Below are positions 1-8,695 of a stretch of 64,000 nucleotides of DNA, piece by piece. Source of the stretch: Gaiellasilicea sp963745775 (GTDB lineage Bacteria > Actinomycetota > Thermoleophilia > Gaiellales > Gaiellaceae); the NCBI GenBank assembly GCA_963745775.1, contig CAVUYY010000012.1, forward strand, positions 248,001 to 312,000. Reading direction: 5' to 3'. The position numbers and the translations under genes were made by a program. Position 1 is the stretch's first letter. Each line of letters begins with the position of its first letter. The notes below the pieces were generated by a model that did no database searches, was not told the DNA's origin, and saw nothing but the letters and a program-made list of their open reading frames with translations.

Positions 1-1064
1 CGCGCCGGATCGACAACCAGCTCCGCGGCCGCTCGGGCCGCCAGGGCGACCCGGGCGAGACGCGCTTCTACCTCTCGGCGCAGGACGATCTCGTGCGCCT
101 CTTCGCCGGCGACCGGATCCACGGGATCATGGAGCGCTTCAAGCTCCCCGACGACCAGCCGATGGAGGCCGGGATCCTCTCGCGCCAGATCGAGGGCGCC
201 CAGAAGAAGGTCGAGGAGCAGAACTTCGTCTCCCGCAAGAACGTCCTCAAGTACGACGACGTGATGAACACGCAGCGCACCGTGATCTACGAGCAGCGGC
301 GCCGCGTCCTCGACGGCGAGGATCTCTCGGAGGACGTGAAGGAGTGGATCGAGGAGGTCGTGGCAGGAAACGTCGCGAACCACACCGAGACCGAGTTCGC
401 CGAGGAGTGGGATCTCGAGGGGTTGGTCGTCCAGATGCACGGCCTCTATGGCACCGACATCACGGTCGACGAGCTCAGGGAAGAGGTCGAGCTCGATCGG
501 GAGGCGCTGATCGAGGAGTTCGTCGAGGACGCGCTCGAGACGTACGCCGAGAAGGAGGAGGAGCTCGGCACGGAGCTGATGCGCGAGGTCGAGCGCTACG
601 TGATTCTCCAGGTCGTCGACTCCCGCTGGCGCGAGCACCTCGATTCGATGGACTACCTCCGCGACGGGATCCACCTTCGCGCGATGGCCCAGAAGGATCC
701 GCTCGTCGAGTACCGCGGCGAGGGCCACAAGATGTTCGAAGAGCTCAGCGTCGTCATCCGCGAGGAGGTCGTGCTGACGCTCTTCCACGCCCAGGTCGAG
801 GTGCAGCAGCCGCCGGTGCTCGAGCCGCAGGCGCAGCCTCAGGGTGCGCTTGCCTACCAGCACGAGACGTCAGCGGGGGCTGACGCGATCGCCGCGGCCG
901 GAGCGGGCGCGGGCGTCGCAACGGCGCTGGCCCCGCCTCCACGCGCCTCGAACGGCGGCCAGACGCAGGGCACGGTCGTGAACGACGAGACGAAGGAAGT
1001 CGGCCGCAACGACCCCTGCTGGTGCGGCAGCGGCAAGAAGTTCAAGAAGTGCCACGGCGCCTGA
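1..1064 (+). CDS. secA: SecA preprotein translocase ATPase, C-terminal part (5' end outside window)
   Basis: This is the 3' third of the ATPase motor that drives Sec-dependent export at the SecYEG channel. The reading frame is open from base 3 and starts in the conserved RRIDNQLRGRSGRQGDPG segment of the second helicase domain. It continues through the helical scaffold and wing region and an Ala/Pro/Gln-rich linker. It ends in a SEC-C zinc motif (NDPCWCGSGKKFKKCHG), which binds SecB or the ribosome in family members. The start and first nucleotide-binding domain lie upstream of the window. No frame break is seen. The gene converges on the yciH-like gene, whose stop lies 14 bases beyond. Confidence 0.97.
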   Translation, partial: RRIDNQLRGRSGRQGDPGETRFYLSAQDDLVRLFAGDRIHGIMERFKLPDDQPMEAGILSRQIEGAQKKVEEQNFVSRKNVLKYDDVMNTQRTVIYEQRRRVLDGEDLSEDVKEWIEEVVAGNVANHTETEFAEEWDLEGLVVQMHGLYGTDITVDELREEVELDREALIEEFVEDALETYAEKEEELGTELMREVERYVILQVVDSRWREHLDSMDYLRDGIHLRAMAQKDPLVEYRGEGHKMFEELSVVIREEVVLTLFHAQVEVQQPPVLEPQAQPQGALAYQHETSAGADAIAAAGAGAGVATALAPPPRASNGGQTQGTVVNDETKEVGRNDPCWCGSGKKFKKCHGA

Positions 1065-1077
1065 GCGCCGCGTCCGC

Positions 1078-1406
1078 TTAGCCGCCGGCGAGCTTGACCC
1101 GGTAGCCCTTCGCCTCGAGCAGCGAGGCGGCCTTCTCCCGGTGGTCGCCCTGGATCTCGACGGCGTCAGCCTTGACAGCGCCGCCGGAGCCGCAGCGCCG
1201 CTTCAACTCGCTCGCAAGCGGTTCGAGCTGTGCTTGCGGGAAGACCGCGGACGACCGTCACCGTCTTGCCGCCGCGACCGCTCTTCTCGCGGAAGATCCG
1301 CACGATTCCGTCATTCGGCGGCATCGGCTTCGGATCCGCCGGCCGCGATCGGCGTGCGCCGATGGTCACCGCCGTCCGTCGAGTAGACGAGTCGGCTCTC
1401 GCTCAT
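1078..1406 (-). CDS. yciH: YciH/SUI1-type translation initiation factor-like protein (two frame breaks)
   Basis: Small SUI1-domain protein, about 108 residues when repaired. Visible pieces are an N-terminal MSESRLVYSTDGG, a central GIVRIFREKSGRGGKTVTVV.GLP and a C-terminal RRCGSGGAVK..AVEIQGDHREKA..LLEAKGYRVKLAGG, the usual SUI1 order. They lie in different frames, with breaks near 1340 and near 1236 (a +1 inside or after a CTT CCC context). The locus is two bases more than a multiple of three, as expected for two single insertions. Family members act in start-codon selection and can bind the small ribosomal subunit. Sequencing error is the simplest cause of the breaks; a decayed gene is possible. 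Confidence 0.75.
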
Positions 1407-1443
1407 CGGCGGATCGTAGTCGGCACACATTCGACTCGAAGGC

Positions 1444-1459
1444 GTCACACCTCTGTGAC
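1444..1459. promoter_or_regulatory. GTCACA-CCTC-TGTGAC palindrome upstream of prfB
   Basis: A perfect 6-bp inverted repeat with a 4-base spacer sits about 95 bases before the prfB start, between prfB and the divergent yciH. It resembles a CRP/FNR-type half-site pair but with a shorter spacer than the classic site. It could be an operator for either gene. No regulator is encoded nearby, so its role is unknown. Confidence 0.3.
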
Positions 1460-1552
1460 ACGTTCTGGCGTACCGTGTTCTCAGGGGCCCTCATCGGCCC
1501 CCTGGGGGCACGTGGACGAGGTCGGGCTTGGCGAGTGGGCTAGGATCGCCGC

Positions 1553-2657
1553 ATGTCCGAGACCGCGGTCCCGCTCGACCAGCAGCTCGAGGAGATCAGA
1601 GCCCAGCTTCTCTGGGTTCGTGATTACCTTTGACCCGGACGCCGTCTCTGCCCGCATAGCGGAGCTCGAAGAGGAGCTCGCCCAGCCCGGTTTCTGGGAC
1701 GACCAGACCCGCGCCGCCCGCGTCTCGACCGAGCACTCCCGCCTCAGCAAGCGCCTCGAGCGCTACGAGCGCCTCCAGCGCGAGCACGACGACGCGGCCG
1801 AGCTGCTCGCGATGGATCCGGAGCTCGGCGCCGAGATCGAGGCCCAGCTTCAACCGCTCCGCGGCGAGCTCGCCCGTCTCCAGGAGGACGCCCTCTTCAC
1901 CGGCGAGTACGACGGCGGCGACGCCGTCGCCTCGATCCACTCCGGCACGGGCGGCACGGACGCCCAGGACTGGGCCGAGATGATGCTGCGCATGTACCTC
2001 CGCTGGGCCGACGACCGCGGCTTCCAGGCCGAGCTGATCGAGGCGAGCCCGGGGGAGGAGGCGGGGCTCAAGTCGGCGACGTTCACCGTCAAGGGCGAGA
2101 ACGCCTACGGGATCATGAAGGCAGAGCGCGGCGTCCACAGGCTCGTGCGCCAGTCGCCGTTCGACAGCGCCCACCGCCGGCACACCGCGTTCTCGCAGGT
2201 GGTCGTCGCGCCGCTCCTTGCCGACGAGAGCGAGGTCGAGATCGACGAGACCGACCTTCGGATCGACACGTATCGCGCGTCGGGCGCGGGCGGTCAGCAC
2301 GTGAACAAGACCGATTCGGCGGTTCGGATCACCCACATTCCGTCGGGAATCGTCGTCCAGTGCCAGAACGAGCGCTCGCAGACCTCGAACAAGCAGACGG
2401 CGCTTCGGATCCTCAAGTCGCGGCTCGTGGAGCTCCAGGAGGAGGAGCGCGAAGCGGAGCTCGCGAAGGAGCGCGGGGCCGCGCAGGACATCGGCTTCGG
2501 GAGTCAAATCCGCAGCTATGTCCTTCACCCGTACCAGCTCGTCAAGGATCACCGGACCGACTTCGAAGTGGGCAACACGCAGGGAGTTCTCGACGGCAAC
2601 CTCGATGGGTTCGTCCACGCGTATCTGCTCGCAAAGGCGACCGGGCGGGTCGTTTAG
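1553..2657 (+). CDS. prfB: Peptide chain release factor 2, expressed by programmed +1 frameshift
   Basis: RF2 ends translation at UGA and UAA stop codons. The gene starts at an ATG and runs 26 codons to an in-frame TGA at 1631, preceded by CTT. The main frame resumes one base later with DPDAVSARIAELEEEL and continues to a TAG. The body contains the RF2 stop-recognition SPF tripeptide (RQSPFDS) and the GGQ peptidyl-hydrolysis motif (SGAGGQHVNKTDSA). The CTT-TGA-C arrangement matches the known autoregulatory site, at which low RF2 makes the ribosome stall and slip. It lies just upstream of ftsEX, a common neighbourhood in Actinobacteria and Firmicutes. Confidence 0.96.
1628..1634 (+). promoter_or_regulatory. 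prfB programmed frameshift site CTTTGAC
   Basis: The zero-frame codons are CTT TGA; slippage of the Leu tRNA from CTT to TTT restores the frame at GAC (Asp). The classical stimulator AGGGGG three bases upstream is absent. The bases before CTT are CGTGATTAC, where GTGAT could pair with the distal part of an extended anti-Shine-Dalgarno sequence (complement of AUCAC). That pairing is inferred, not shown. Confidence 0.9.
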
Positions 2658-2678
2658 CGACGGGCGTCGGCTAGACTG

Positions 2679-3602
2679 ATGGCTCCAGAGACCGGAGCTT
2701 CCCGCCACCATGCGGGGGCTTCCTCGGTGAATCCGGTGCAGGAACCAGACGTCGACACCCAGGTGACTCCCGCCCGCGACAGCGCGGACGGGAACGGCGC
2801 CATGCCTACCGGTATGGGGCCCGCCGGTATGGGGGAGAACGGCGCCGCGGCGTTGGCCGAGCGGGACGAGCTCTTCGAGCCGGCCGGCCCCGACCCGACC
2901 GCGCCGGGCTCGGGGACGATGATCGTCTTCGAGCGCGTGACGAAGATCTACGAGCCGAACGTCGTCGCGCTGAACGACGTCTCGTTCGCGATCGACAAGG
3001 GCGAGTTCGTCTTCGTCGTCGGCGCGTCCGGCTCCGGCAAGTCGACGATGATCCGCCTCCTTCTGAAGGAGCTCGAGCCGACCTCGGGCCGCGTCGTCGT
3101 CGGCGGCCGCGACCTGACCCGGCTCAAGCGCTCGCGCGTGCCGCTCCTGCGCCGGAACGTCGGCTGCGTCTTCCAGGACTTCAAGCTGCTTCCGAACCGC
3201 ACTGCCGGCGAGAACATCGCCTACGCGCTGAAGGTGCAGGGCGAGAGCAAGGCGAGCATCCGCCGCAACGTGCCGGAGGTGCTCTCGCTCGTCGGCCTCT
3301 CGGACAAGACCGGCTCGCTTCCCGACGAGCTCTCCGGCGGCGAGCAGCAGCGCGTCTCGATCGCGCGCGCCGTCGTCAACCACCCGCCGCTCCTGATCTG
3401 CGACGAGCCGACCGGGAACCTCGACCCCGACACGTCGGTCGGGATCATGCAGCTCCTCTACCGGATCAACCGCGCCGGCACGACGATCCTGATGGTCACC
3501 CACGACCGCGAGATGGTCGACAAGATGCGCAAGCGCGTGATCGCCCTCGAGGACGGGCGACTCGCGCGGGACGAGCGTCGCGGGGGTTACACGTCGGAAT
3601 GA
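2679..3602 (+). CDS. ftsE: Cell-division ABC transporter ATPase FtsE, with possible 80-residue N-terminal extension
   Basis: FtsE pairs with FtsX at the septum and transmits ATP hydrolysis to peptidoglycan hydrolases outside the cell. From MIVFERVTKIYEPN (ATG at 2919) it has a Walker A (GASGSGKSTM), Q-loop (CVFQDFKLL), signature (LSGGEQQRVS), Walker B (LLICDEPTGN) and H-loop (VTHDREM), with normal family length. An upstream in-frame ATG at 2679 would add about 80 low-complexity residues with two Gly-Met repeats (PTGMGPAGMGENG). I give the longer limit because the frame is open, but 2919 is the conservative start. The stop overlaps the ftsX ATG (ATGA), so the two are translationally coupled. 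Confidence 0.93.
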   Translation: MAPETGASRHHAGASSVNPVQEPDVDTQVTPARDSADGNGAMPTGMGPAGMGENGAAALAERDELFEPAGPDPTAPGSGTMIVFERVTKIYEPNVVALNDVSFAIDKGEFVFVVGASGSGKSTMIRLLLKELEPTSGRVVVGGRDLTRLKRSRVPLLRRNVGCVFQDFKLLPNRTAGENIAYALKVQGESKASIRRNVPEVLSLVGLSDKTGSLPDELSGGEQQRVSIARAVVNHPPLLICDEPTGNLDPDTSVGIMQLLYRINRAGTTILMVTHDREMVDKMRKRVIALEDGRLARDERRGGYTSE

Positions 3603-4490
3603 GGCTCCGGTTGCTCTTCTCGGAGTCGTTCCGCTCGCTCGCCGCGAACGTCTCGACCACCGTCGCGGCGACGATGACCGTGTTGATCGGGATGTTCCTG
3701 CTCGGCCTCTTCATCGCGCTCGGCTCGTGGGCGCAGGACTTCGGCGAGACGCAGAAGGAGAAGCTGCTCGTCAAGGTCTACTTCTGTACGCCGGACACGT
3801 GCGCCAAGGAGGCGACTCCCGCGCAGATCAACGCCGTGCGGCGCCAGCTCGAGTCGAACCGGCTCGTCGACGAGGTCACGTTCGTCCCGAAGGCCGAGGC
3901 GCTCGACCGGATGCGCAAGCAGACGCCGGAGCTCGTCGAGAACCTGAGCTCGAACCCGCTTGCCCGACGCGTTCGAGATCAAGGCCCGCGACGGCGCGGA
4001 CGTCAGGTTGATCAGCGCTTCGCTCCGGCAACCGACGACGCCGGCGGGAGTGGAGAAGATCAAGGACGGCGACGAGGTCTCGGATCAGGTCGTGAACGTC
4101 GCTCGCGTGCTCACGCTCGCCTTCCTCGTGGCGACGATCGTCCTCCTCGTCTCCTCGGCCCTCCTGATCGCGAACACGATCCGGCTCTCGATCTTCTCGC
4201 GCCGCCGCGAGATCGAGGTGATGAAGCTCGTCGGCGCGACCAACTGGTTCGTCCGGGGCCCGTTCATGCTCGAGGGCTTGATCTGCGGCGTCGTCGGCTC
4301 CGTGATCGCGATCCTGATGCTGCTCCTCGCCAAGGAAGCGGCGCTGCCCGCGATCACGAACCGGCTCAGCTCGAGCTCGGGCGTCGAGGCCTGGCCGTTC
4401 GTCTACGTCTCCGCGATCATCCTCGTCGTCGGGATCACGGTCGGCGCGGTCGGGTCCGGCCTCACCATCCGCCGCTTCCTCAACGTCTGA
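3599..4490 (+). CDS. ftsX: Cell-division ABC transporter permease FtsX (one +1 frame break)
   Basis: Integral membrane partner of FtsE. The first part has a short cytoplasmic segment, one membrane helix (VAATMTVLIGMFLLGLFIAL) and the extracellular domain, which carries two Cys residues (FCTPDTC). After a +1 break at about 3960, within GCTTGCCCGACG, the other frame continues with LPDAFEIKARDGADV and three membrane helices to IRRFLNV. Joined, the length (about 297 aa) suits FtsX. Essentiality of the pair argues for a sequencing indel, but the same 12 bases occur at another frame break at 28086. Confidence 0.92.
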
Positions 4491-4492
4491 GC

Positions 4493-6133
4493 TTGGCCTC
4501 CCGTAGGGAGCACCGCGGCGGCCGCCAGAAGCGACCGAGCCGAGCGCAGCGGCGAGCGCGCCAGCAGCGCGCCGTCCCTCGCCTGCCCGAGCCGGAGATC
4601 CGGCTTCCGACCCGCGCCGCCGAGCCCGAGACCGTGGTCGCCCATCTCGGCCCGACGAACTCCGGGAAGACGCACGCGGCGCTCGAGTTCCTCGCCGAAT
4701 CCGGGCGTGGGATCTTCGCCGCGCCGCTGCGGATGCTGGCGCAGGAGGCACATCGCAAGCTCGTCGCGCAGCTCGGCGCCGAGCACGTCGGGCTCGTCAC
4801 CGGCGAGGAGCGGGTCAACGAGCACGCGCCGATCATCTGCTGCACGGCCGAGATGGCGCCGCTGCGCGGCGAGGTGCTCGTGCTCGACGAGATCCAGTGG
4901 GCGGAGGACGAGGAGCGCGGCTCGGCGTGGACGCGGCTCCTCCTGGCCGGCGAGTACCGCCACATCCTCCTGCTCGGCGCCGTCGAGGCGCTGCCGCTCG
5001 TCCAGAACGCGTTTCCGGCGGCGGAGGTCCGCTTCTTCGAGCGCAAGGCGCCGCTCGACTGGACGGGCGAGGTCGCCTTCAACTCGCTGCGTCCGGGAAC
5101 CGTCGTCGTCGCGTTCAGCCGCCGCGCTGTGCTGGCGCTCGCCGGTGAGCTGAACCGCCGCCACGCCGGACGGGTCGCGGTTCTCTACGGGGCGATGCCG
5201 CTCGCCTCTCGTCGCGTCGAGATCGACCGCTTCCTCAACGGCGACGCCGACTTCTGCGCCTCGACAGACGTGCTCGGCCACGGCGTCAACCTCCCGTGCG
5301 AGACGCTGCTCTTCGCCGAAACGACGAAGTTCGACGGCGTCGAGCGGCGGGATCTCCATTCCTGGGAGATCGCGCAGATCGCGGGCCGTGCCGGCCGCTT
5401 CGGCCTCGTGGAGCGCGGTCACGTCGGCGTCCTGACCGGGATCGTCTGGGCCCAGGCGGACGCGCAGATCGTCGAGTCGGCGCTCGTCCCGCACGTCGAG
5501 CTAGGGGACGGCCACTTCGGCTATCGCATCGTCGACACGGCGCGGATCAGGCCGCGCCTCGAGGATCTGCCGATCGAGAATCCGGCGCAGCTCGCAGCTG
5601 CGCTCCGCGCGTGGCACACGGCCGCGCTGCGCCAGTGGGCGACGGAAGGCTGGCTCTCGGTGGAGTCGATCGGCCCGCTCCTGAACCGGCTCGACACTGT
5701 TCAACGACGGCTACGCGAGAGAGGACGGAAGCTCGCGCTCGAGCAGACCTGGAAGCTCGTCAACGCTCCGGTCGACGACGACAATCTCGAGCTGCTGGCG
5801 ACACTCGCGCTCGCCGTAGCGGGCGACCGAGCCCAGCGGCCGATCCTGACCTACCTGCTCGATGCGGGTCGGCTCCGCGACGCGTCGCTCGAGGACGCCG
5901 AGCAGGCGGCGCGCACAGCGAGCATCCTCCGCTGGTTCGCGCTCCAGTACCCCGACGTCGGCGGCGTCACGATCGAGAAGGCTGCGGCGCTGGAGCAGGC
6001 CGCGTCGGAGCGCGTCAGCGCGAGGCTCGCGGCCGAGGTGCGCTCGCCGAGCGTCGGCCGCTGCCGCTCGTGCGGCCAGAGCTGCGCGCCGTGGTTCCCG
6101 CTCTGCGACCGCTGCTTCGCGGGTCGTCGCTAG
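4493..6133 (+). CDS. Suv3-like ATP-dependent RNA helicase with C-terminal zinc ribbon
   Basis: About 546 residues resembling mitochondrial SUV3 RNA helicase. Motif I is GPTNSGKTHAAL, motif II is LDEIQW (DExQ type), and GEERVNEHA, STDVLGHGVNLP and the final IAGRAGRFG box follow the Suv3 order. A helical C-terminal region follows, then a four-Cys zinc ribbon (CRSCGQSC...CDRC) at the end. Suv3 proteins unwind double-stranded RNA for 3'-5' decay, so an RNA turnover role is likely. A TTG start three bases after the ftsX stop is proposed because no ATG precedes the conserved region; this suggests cotranscription with ftsEX. The basic Arg/Gln-rich N-terminus (RREHRGGRQKR) may bind RNA. Confidence 0.85.
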   Translation: MASRREHRGGRQKRPSRAQRRARQQRAVPRLPEPEIRLPTRAAEPETVVAHLGPTNSGKTHAALEFLAESGRGIFAAPLRMLAQEAHRKLVAQLGAEHVGLVTGEERVNEHAPIICCTAEMAPLRGEVLVLDEIQWAEDEERGSAWTRLLLAGEYRHILLLGAVEALPLVQNAFPAAEVRFFERKAPLDWTGEVAFNSLRPGTVVVAFSRRAVLALAGELNRRHAGRVAVLYGAMPLASRRVEIDRFLNGDADFCASTDVLGHGVNLPCETLLFAETTKFDGVERRDLHSWEIAQIAGRAGRFGLVERGHVGVLTGIVWAQADAQIVESALVPHVELGDGHFGYRIVDTARIRPRLEDLPIENPAQLAAALRAWHTAALRQWATEGWLSVESIGPLLNRLDTVQRRLRERGRKLALEQTWKLVNAPVDDDNLELLATLALAVAGDRAQRPILTYLLDAGRLRDASLEDAEQAARTASILRWFALQYPDVGGVTIEKAAALEQAASERVSARLAAEVRSPSVGRCRSCGQSCAPWFPLCDRCFAGRR

Positions 6134-6405
6134 AGCACGGGTACGCGGTAGTGGCGCGTGACGACGATCGTCAGCGCCGAGATCACCATCGCGACGACGT
6201 TCGGGACGATGATCGCCCAGTTGTCGCTGGCGATCCCGTACGAGAACCAGAGCGCGAAGCCGACGAGCAGCACGCCCTGGTAGGCGGCGGAGACGCCGTG
6301 CGAGCTCTGGTGGCGGACGATCGCGCGGATCTGGAGGAGCGGCGAGATCGCCATCAGGATCCCGTACGAGGACGCGATGAAGGCGAGCGCGGTCTCGGCG
6401 GTCAC
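6130..6405 (-). CDS. SemiSWEET-type small sugar transporter (MtN3/PQ-loop)
   Basis: A 91-residue membrane protein with three predicted helices and the SemiSWEET signature. Visible features are an N-terminal helix followed by QIRAIVRHQSSHGVS, a middle helix QGVLLVGFALWFSYGI, and SDNWAIIVPNVVAMVISALTIV, whose Pro-Asn pair fits the family's PN motif. SemiSWEETs dimerise to passively move sugars. Start taken at a GTG giving the normal 90-residue size. It converges with the helicase (four-base overlap of stops) and is divergent from smpB. Confidence 0.75.
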   Translation of the reverse strand: MTAETALAFIASSYGILMAISPLLQIRAIVRHQSSHGVSAAYQGVLLVGFALWFSYGIASDNWAIIVPNVVAMVISALTIVVTRHYRVPVL

Positions 6406-6432
6406 GCGGGTGACGCTACCTACAATCCTGCG

Positions 6433-6897
6433 ATGGCCAAGCCCACCGGAACGAAGCAGATCGCCGAGAATCGGCGCGCGCGGCACGACTACGAGCTGCT
6501 CGAGCGCTACGAGGCCGGGATCGTCCTGACGGGCACCGAGGTCAAGTCGCTGCGCGAGGGCCGGGTCGTGCTCGGGCAGGCGTATGCGGACATCCGCGGG
6601 CTCGAGGCCTGGCTGATCGGCGCCGAGATCGCCGAGTACGGCCACGGCAACATCGCGAACCACGACCCGACGCGCGACCGCAAGCTGCTGCTCAAGCGCC
6701 ACGAGATCTCGACGCTCCTCGGCAAGGTCCGGGAGAAGGGACTGACGCTCGTGCCGACGCGGCTCTACTTCAAGGACGGCAAGGTGAAGCTGGAAATCGC
6801 GGTCGCGCGCGGCAAGGAGCGGATCGACAAGCGCCGCGACCTCGCGACGAAGGACGCCAAGCGGCAGATGGAGCGGGCGCTCAAGTCGCAGCGATAG
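6433..6897 (+). CDS. smpB: SsrA-binding protein SmpB
   Basis: Partner of tmRNA in rescue of stalled ribosomes; it holds the tRNA-like domain in the A site. The 154-residue sequence has the beta-barrel core (GIVLTGTEVKSLREGR, GLEAWLIGAEIAEYGHGN, REKGLTLVPTRLYFKDGKVKLEIAVARGK) and the basic C-terminal tail that enters the mRNA channel. It has an ATG start and no frame break. Its substrate gene ssrA lies 0.9 kb downstream with one convergent acetyltransferase gene between, so the trans-translation pair is nearly adjacent. Confidence 0.97.
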   Translation: MAKPTGTKQIAENRRARHDYELLERYEAGIVLTGTEVKSLREGRVVLGQAYADIRGLEAWLIGAEIAEYGHGNIANHDPTRDRKLLLKRHEISTLLGKVREKGLTLVPTRLYFKDGKVKLEIAVARGKERIDKRRDLATKDAKRQMERALKSQR

Positions 6898-7800
6898 AGC
6901 CGCGCACGATCACGGTTCCAGGTTCGAGCACGTAGCCGTGCTTCGCGTTCAGGTGCCGGATCGGCGCGTTGCGGACCTCGTTCGCGGTCTGGAGCGACTC
7001 GTAGCCGTTCTCCTTGGCCCACGCGATCTGCGTCGCCTTCAACGCCGCCGCGATCCCTCGGCCGCGCTGTGCTCGCTTGACGCCGGTGAGGTCGTGGAAG
7101 GCGCGATCCGTGCGCTCGGCGGAGAAGGACAGCTTCGCGTAGCCGAGCACGGCGCCGGCTTCGAGCAGCGACGAAGACCGCGTCGCGCCGATCCTCGACG
7201 CCGCCCATGTCGCGGTCGAGCCACTCCTCGAACGTGCCGGTGTCGGTCTCCTCCTCGCCCGGGATGTCCGGTTGGGCCTCGCGCGCGACCTCCCAGAGCC
7301 CCTCGGCGAGCTCGGGCCGCTCGGCCCAGGTGACGATCTCGATCCCCGGCGGCGGCGTGACGGTCGGCGTGTCGATCGCGGTCAGGTCGAGCACCATCCG
7401 CGAGTTGCGGCCCGACTCGTGGTAGCCGCGAGCAGAAGCCCAGGCGAGGCTGCCGTCGTCGTCCTCGGCGACGGGCGCGTCGAGCTCGGTCGCGCCGTGC
7501 TCCCGGGCCCAGCGCTCGATCGTCGTTGCGGAGCTCGTCGCCGACGCCGTGCCCGCGCTGCTCCGGGACGACGAGCACGCACCCGATGGCTCGGTGAGGC
7601 GGCGTGTGCCAGCCCGTGAGCGCGTAACCGGCGCCGGCGACAGCGCCGTTCTCCTCCGCGAGCAGCCAGATCATGGCCTCGGCCTGCCGCCTCCAATCGA
7701 TGAGTCCCGCGACGCCGCCCATCTCTTCGCGCGGCATCGCGAGCGCGACGACGCCGATCAGCTTCTCGAGCTCGTCCTCGCCGATCTCCCGGATCTCCAC
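6881..7800 (-). CDS. Tandem GNAT-family N-acetyltransferase (two frame breaks)
   Basis: Two GNAT halves can be followed across three frames. The first runs from MEIREIGEDELEKLI through CVLVVPEQRGHGVGDEL, an acetyl-CoA-binding R/Q-x-x-G-x-G/A loop. Frame breaks near 7530 and 7170 separate it from the middle (IEIVTWAERPELAEG) and from the second half, with LTGVKRAQRGRGIAAALK and NEVRNAPIRHLNAKHGY. Tandem GNATs of about 300 aa of this kind are common in Actinobacteria, with unknown substrates. The 3' end overlaps smpB by 17 bases. The frame breaks look like single-base insertions. Confidence 0.8.
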
Positions 7801-7833
7801 GCGCCGAGGCTACAATGCGCCCAACACACATAC

Positions 7834-8197
7834 GGGGGCGACCTGGTTTCGACGTGGTCGGTTCTCCGGCAGAGCTGCAAGCCGAGGTCCCCGGTCGGCC
7901 TCGTAAATCAACCGGGAAAAAGAACAAATGCGAAGAACGATCTCGCACTCGCTGCCTAGGTAACTAGGAATCGGCGACGTCGCTCCTGGCTCGGCCCGAG
8001 GTCAGGTAAGCGGCGCCAACGTTCGGGCTCGGCGCCGAGGGAGAGTCGATCGCCCGAGGCGCGACATTTGAGGATCGACTAGTCCGTCGGTAGGTCGTCT
8101 GCGAACCGGCCGCCGGGCGAAACCAAAGCGCAGACTACGCTTGTAGAGGTTCTGTCCGGTGCGTCCGCGGACGCGGGTTCGATTCCCGCCGCCTCCA
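7834..8197 (+). ncRNA. ssrA: tmRNA (one-piece)
   Basis: The 5' end GGGGGCGACCTGGTTTCGAC pairs with the 3' end CGCCTCC to form the tRNA-like acceptor stem, including a G3-U pair expected for alanylation. The T-arm is GGGTTCGATTCCC and the discriminator is A; CCA is not encoded. The tag reading frame ends with ...AKNDLALAA and a TAG at 7957. Upstream codons in that frame are GGA AAA AGA ACA AAT, and the exact resume codon is uncertain. Length about 364 nt. The acetyltransferase gene diverges from it 33 bases upstream. Confidence 0.96.
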
Positions 8198-8205
8198 CTT
8201 TGGCT
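8172..8205 (+). repeat. Putative attachment-site repeat, copy 1 (tmRNA 3' end)
   Basis: The T-arm and acceptor end of ssrA plus the next bases. It matches 9517-9551 with two substitutions and one extra T over the core (CGCGGGTTCGATT..., GCCGCCTCCACTTT...GGCT). tmRNA 3' ends are classic target sites for tyrosine integrases, so this pair is read as attL/attR-like. Confidence 0.7.
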
Positions 8206-8695
8206 TATTCAAGGCGTTTCTCCTGTTCCGACGGGAGGAACGGTTGCGGTTGCGGACACCGTAGGTCGTCGAGATTCAGCGAAGCGCTCCATCGGCTAAA
8301 GCGGTGCGGCGGGCTTGAGCGGCTTGCAGATGCTGTCGTCTGCTTTCGTCAACCTTGGCGAGGCGGCGTTTCTCGTCCGCGAGACGGCCGGCCGCGGCCC
8401 TCGATTTCAGATCGCGCAGCTGCGACTGAAGCGCGCGAGAAGCTCAGCCGTGTCTTGAGTCGAGCGTCGTCCAATGTGGCGACGCTTGTGCATTCCCGGG
8501 AGCGAGTCGCGCCGTTCGAAGTGACGTCGGGCCGAGGGATGGGACCTTGCTGGCCGTTGAGGGACACATCACCGGGCCCGACGTCCGGGATCGCGTGAGG
8601 GCACAGTGCTGCTGTAAGGCGGTATGTAGACGATGAGGACCAGATCGGAGTGACCCGGACGCTCTCATCGCCCGTGACGCGGTTAGGCTCACGGC
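8198..8695. other. Intergenic stretch between ssrA and heliorhodopsin
   Basis: About 500 bases without a convincing gene. The first 60 bases resemble those following the second tmRNA-end copy at 9545. The 11-mer CGGGAGGAACG occurs here near 8241 and again near 9503, just before the second copy. The rest shows no clear promoter, RNA structure or gene remnant; open frames crossing it have no recognisable protein. Confidence 0.4.

Noticed and set aside
1230..1552. Upstream extension of the prfB main frame
   Set aside because: The open frame before 1553 crosses the divergent yciH gene; the real start is the leader ATG in the other frame with the programmed shift.
2725..2800. Cobalamin-riboswitch-like bases (CGGTGAATCCGGTGCAGG) in the 5' part of ftsE
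   Set aside because: No B12 box and no flanking paired regions in the right order; the stretch is in an open coding frame before an ATPase gene with no link to cobalamin.
8200..8598. Open frame after ssrA as a gene
   Set aside because: Composition and lack of any recognisable motif; it overlaps tmRNA-end-like repeat sequence.
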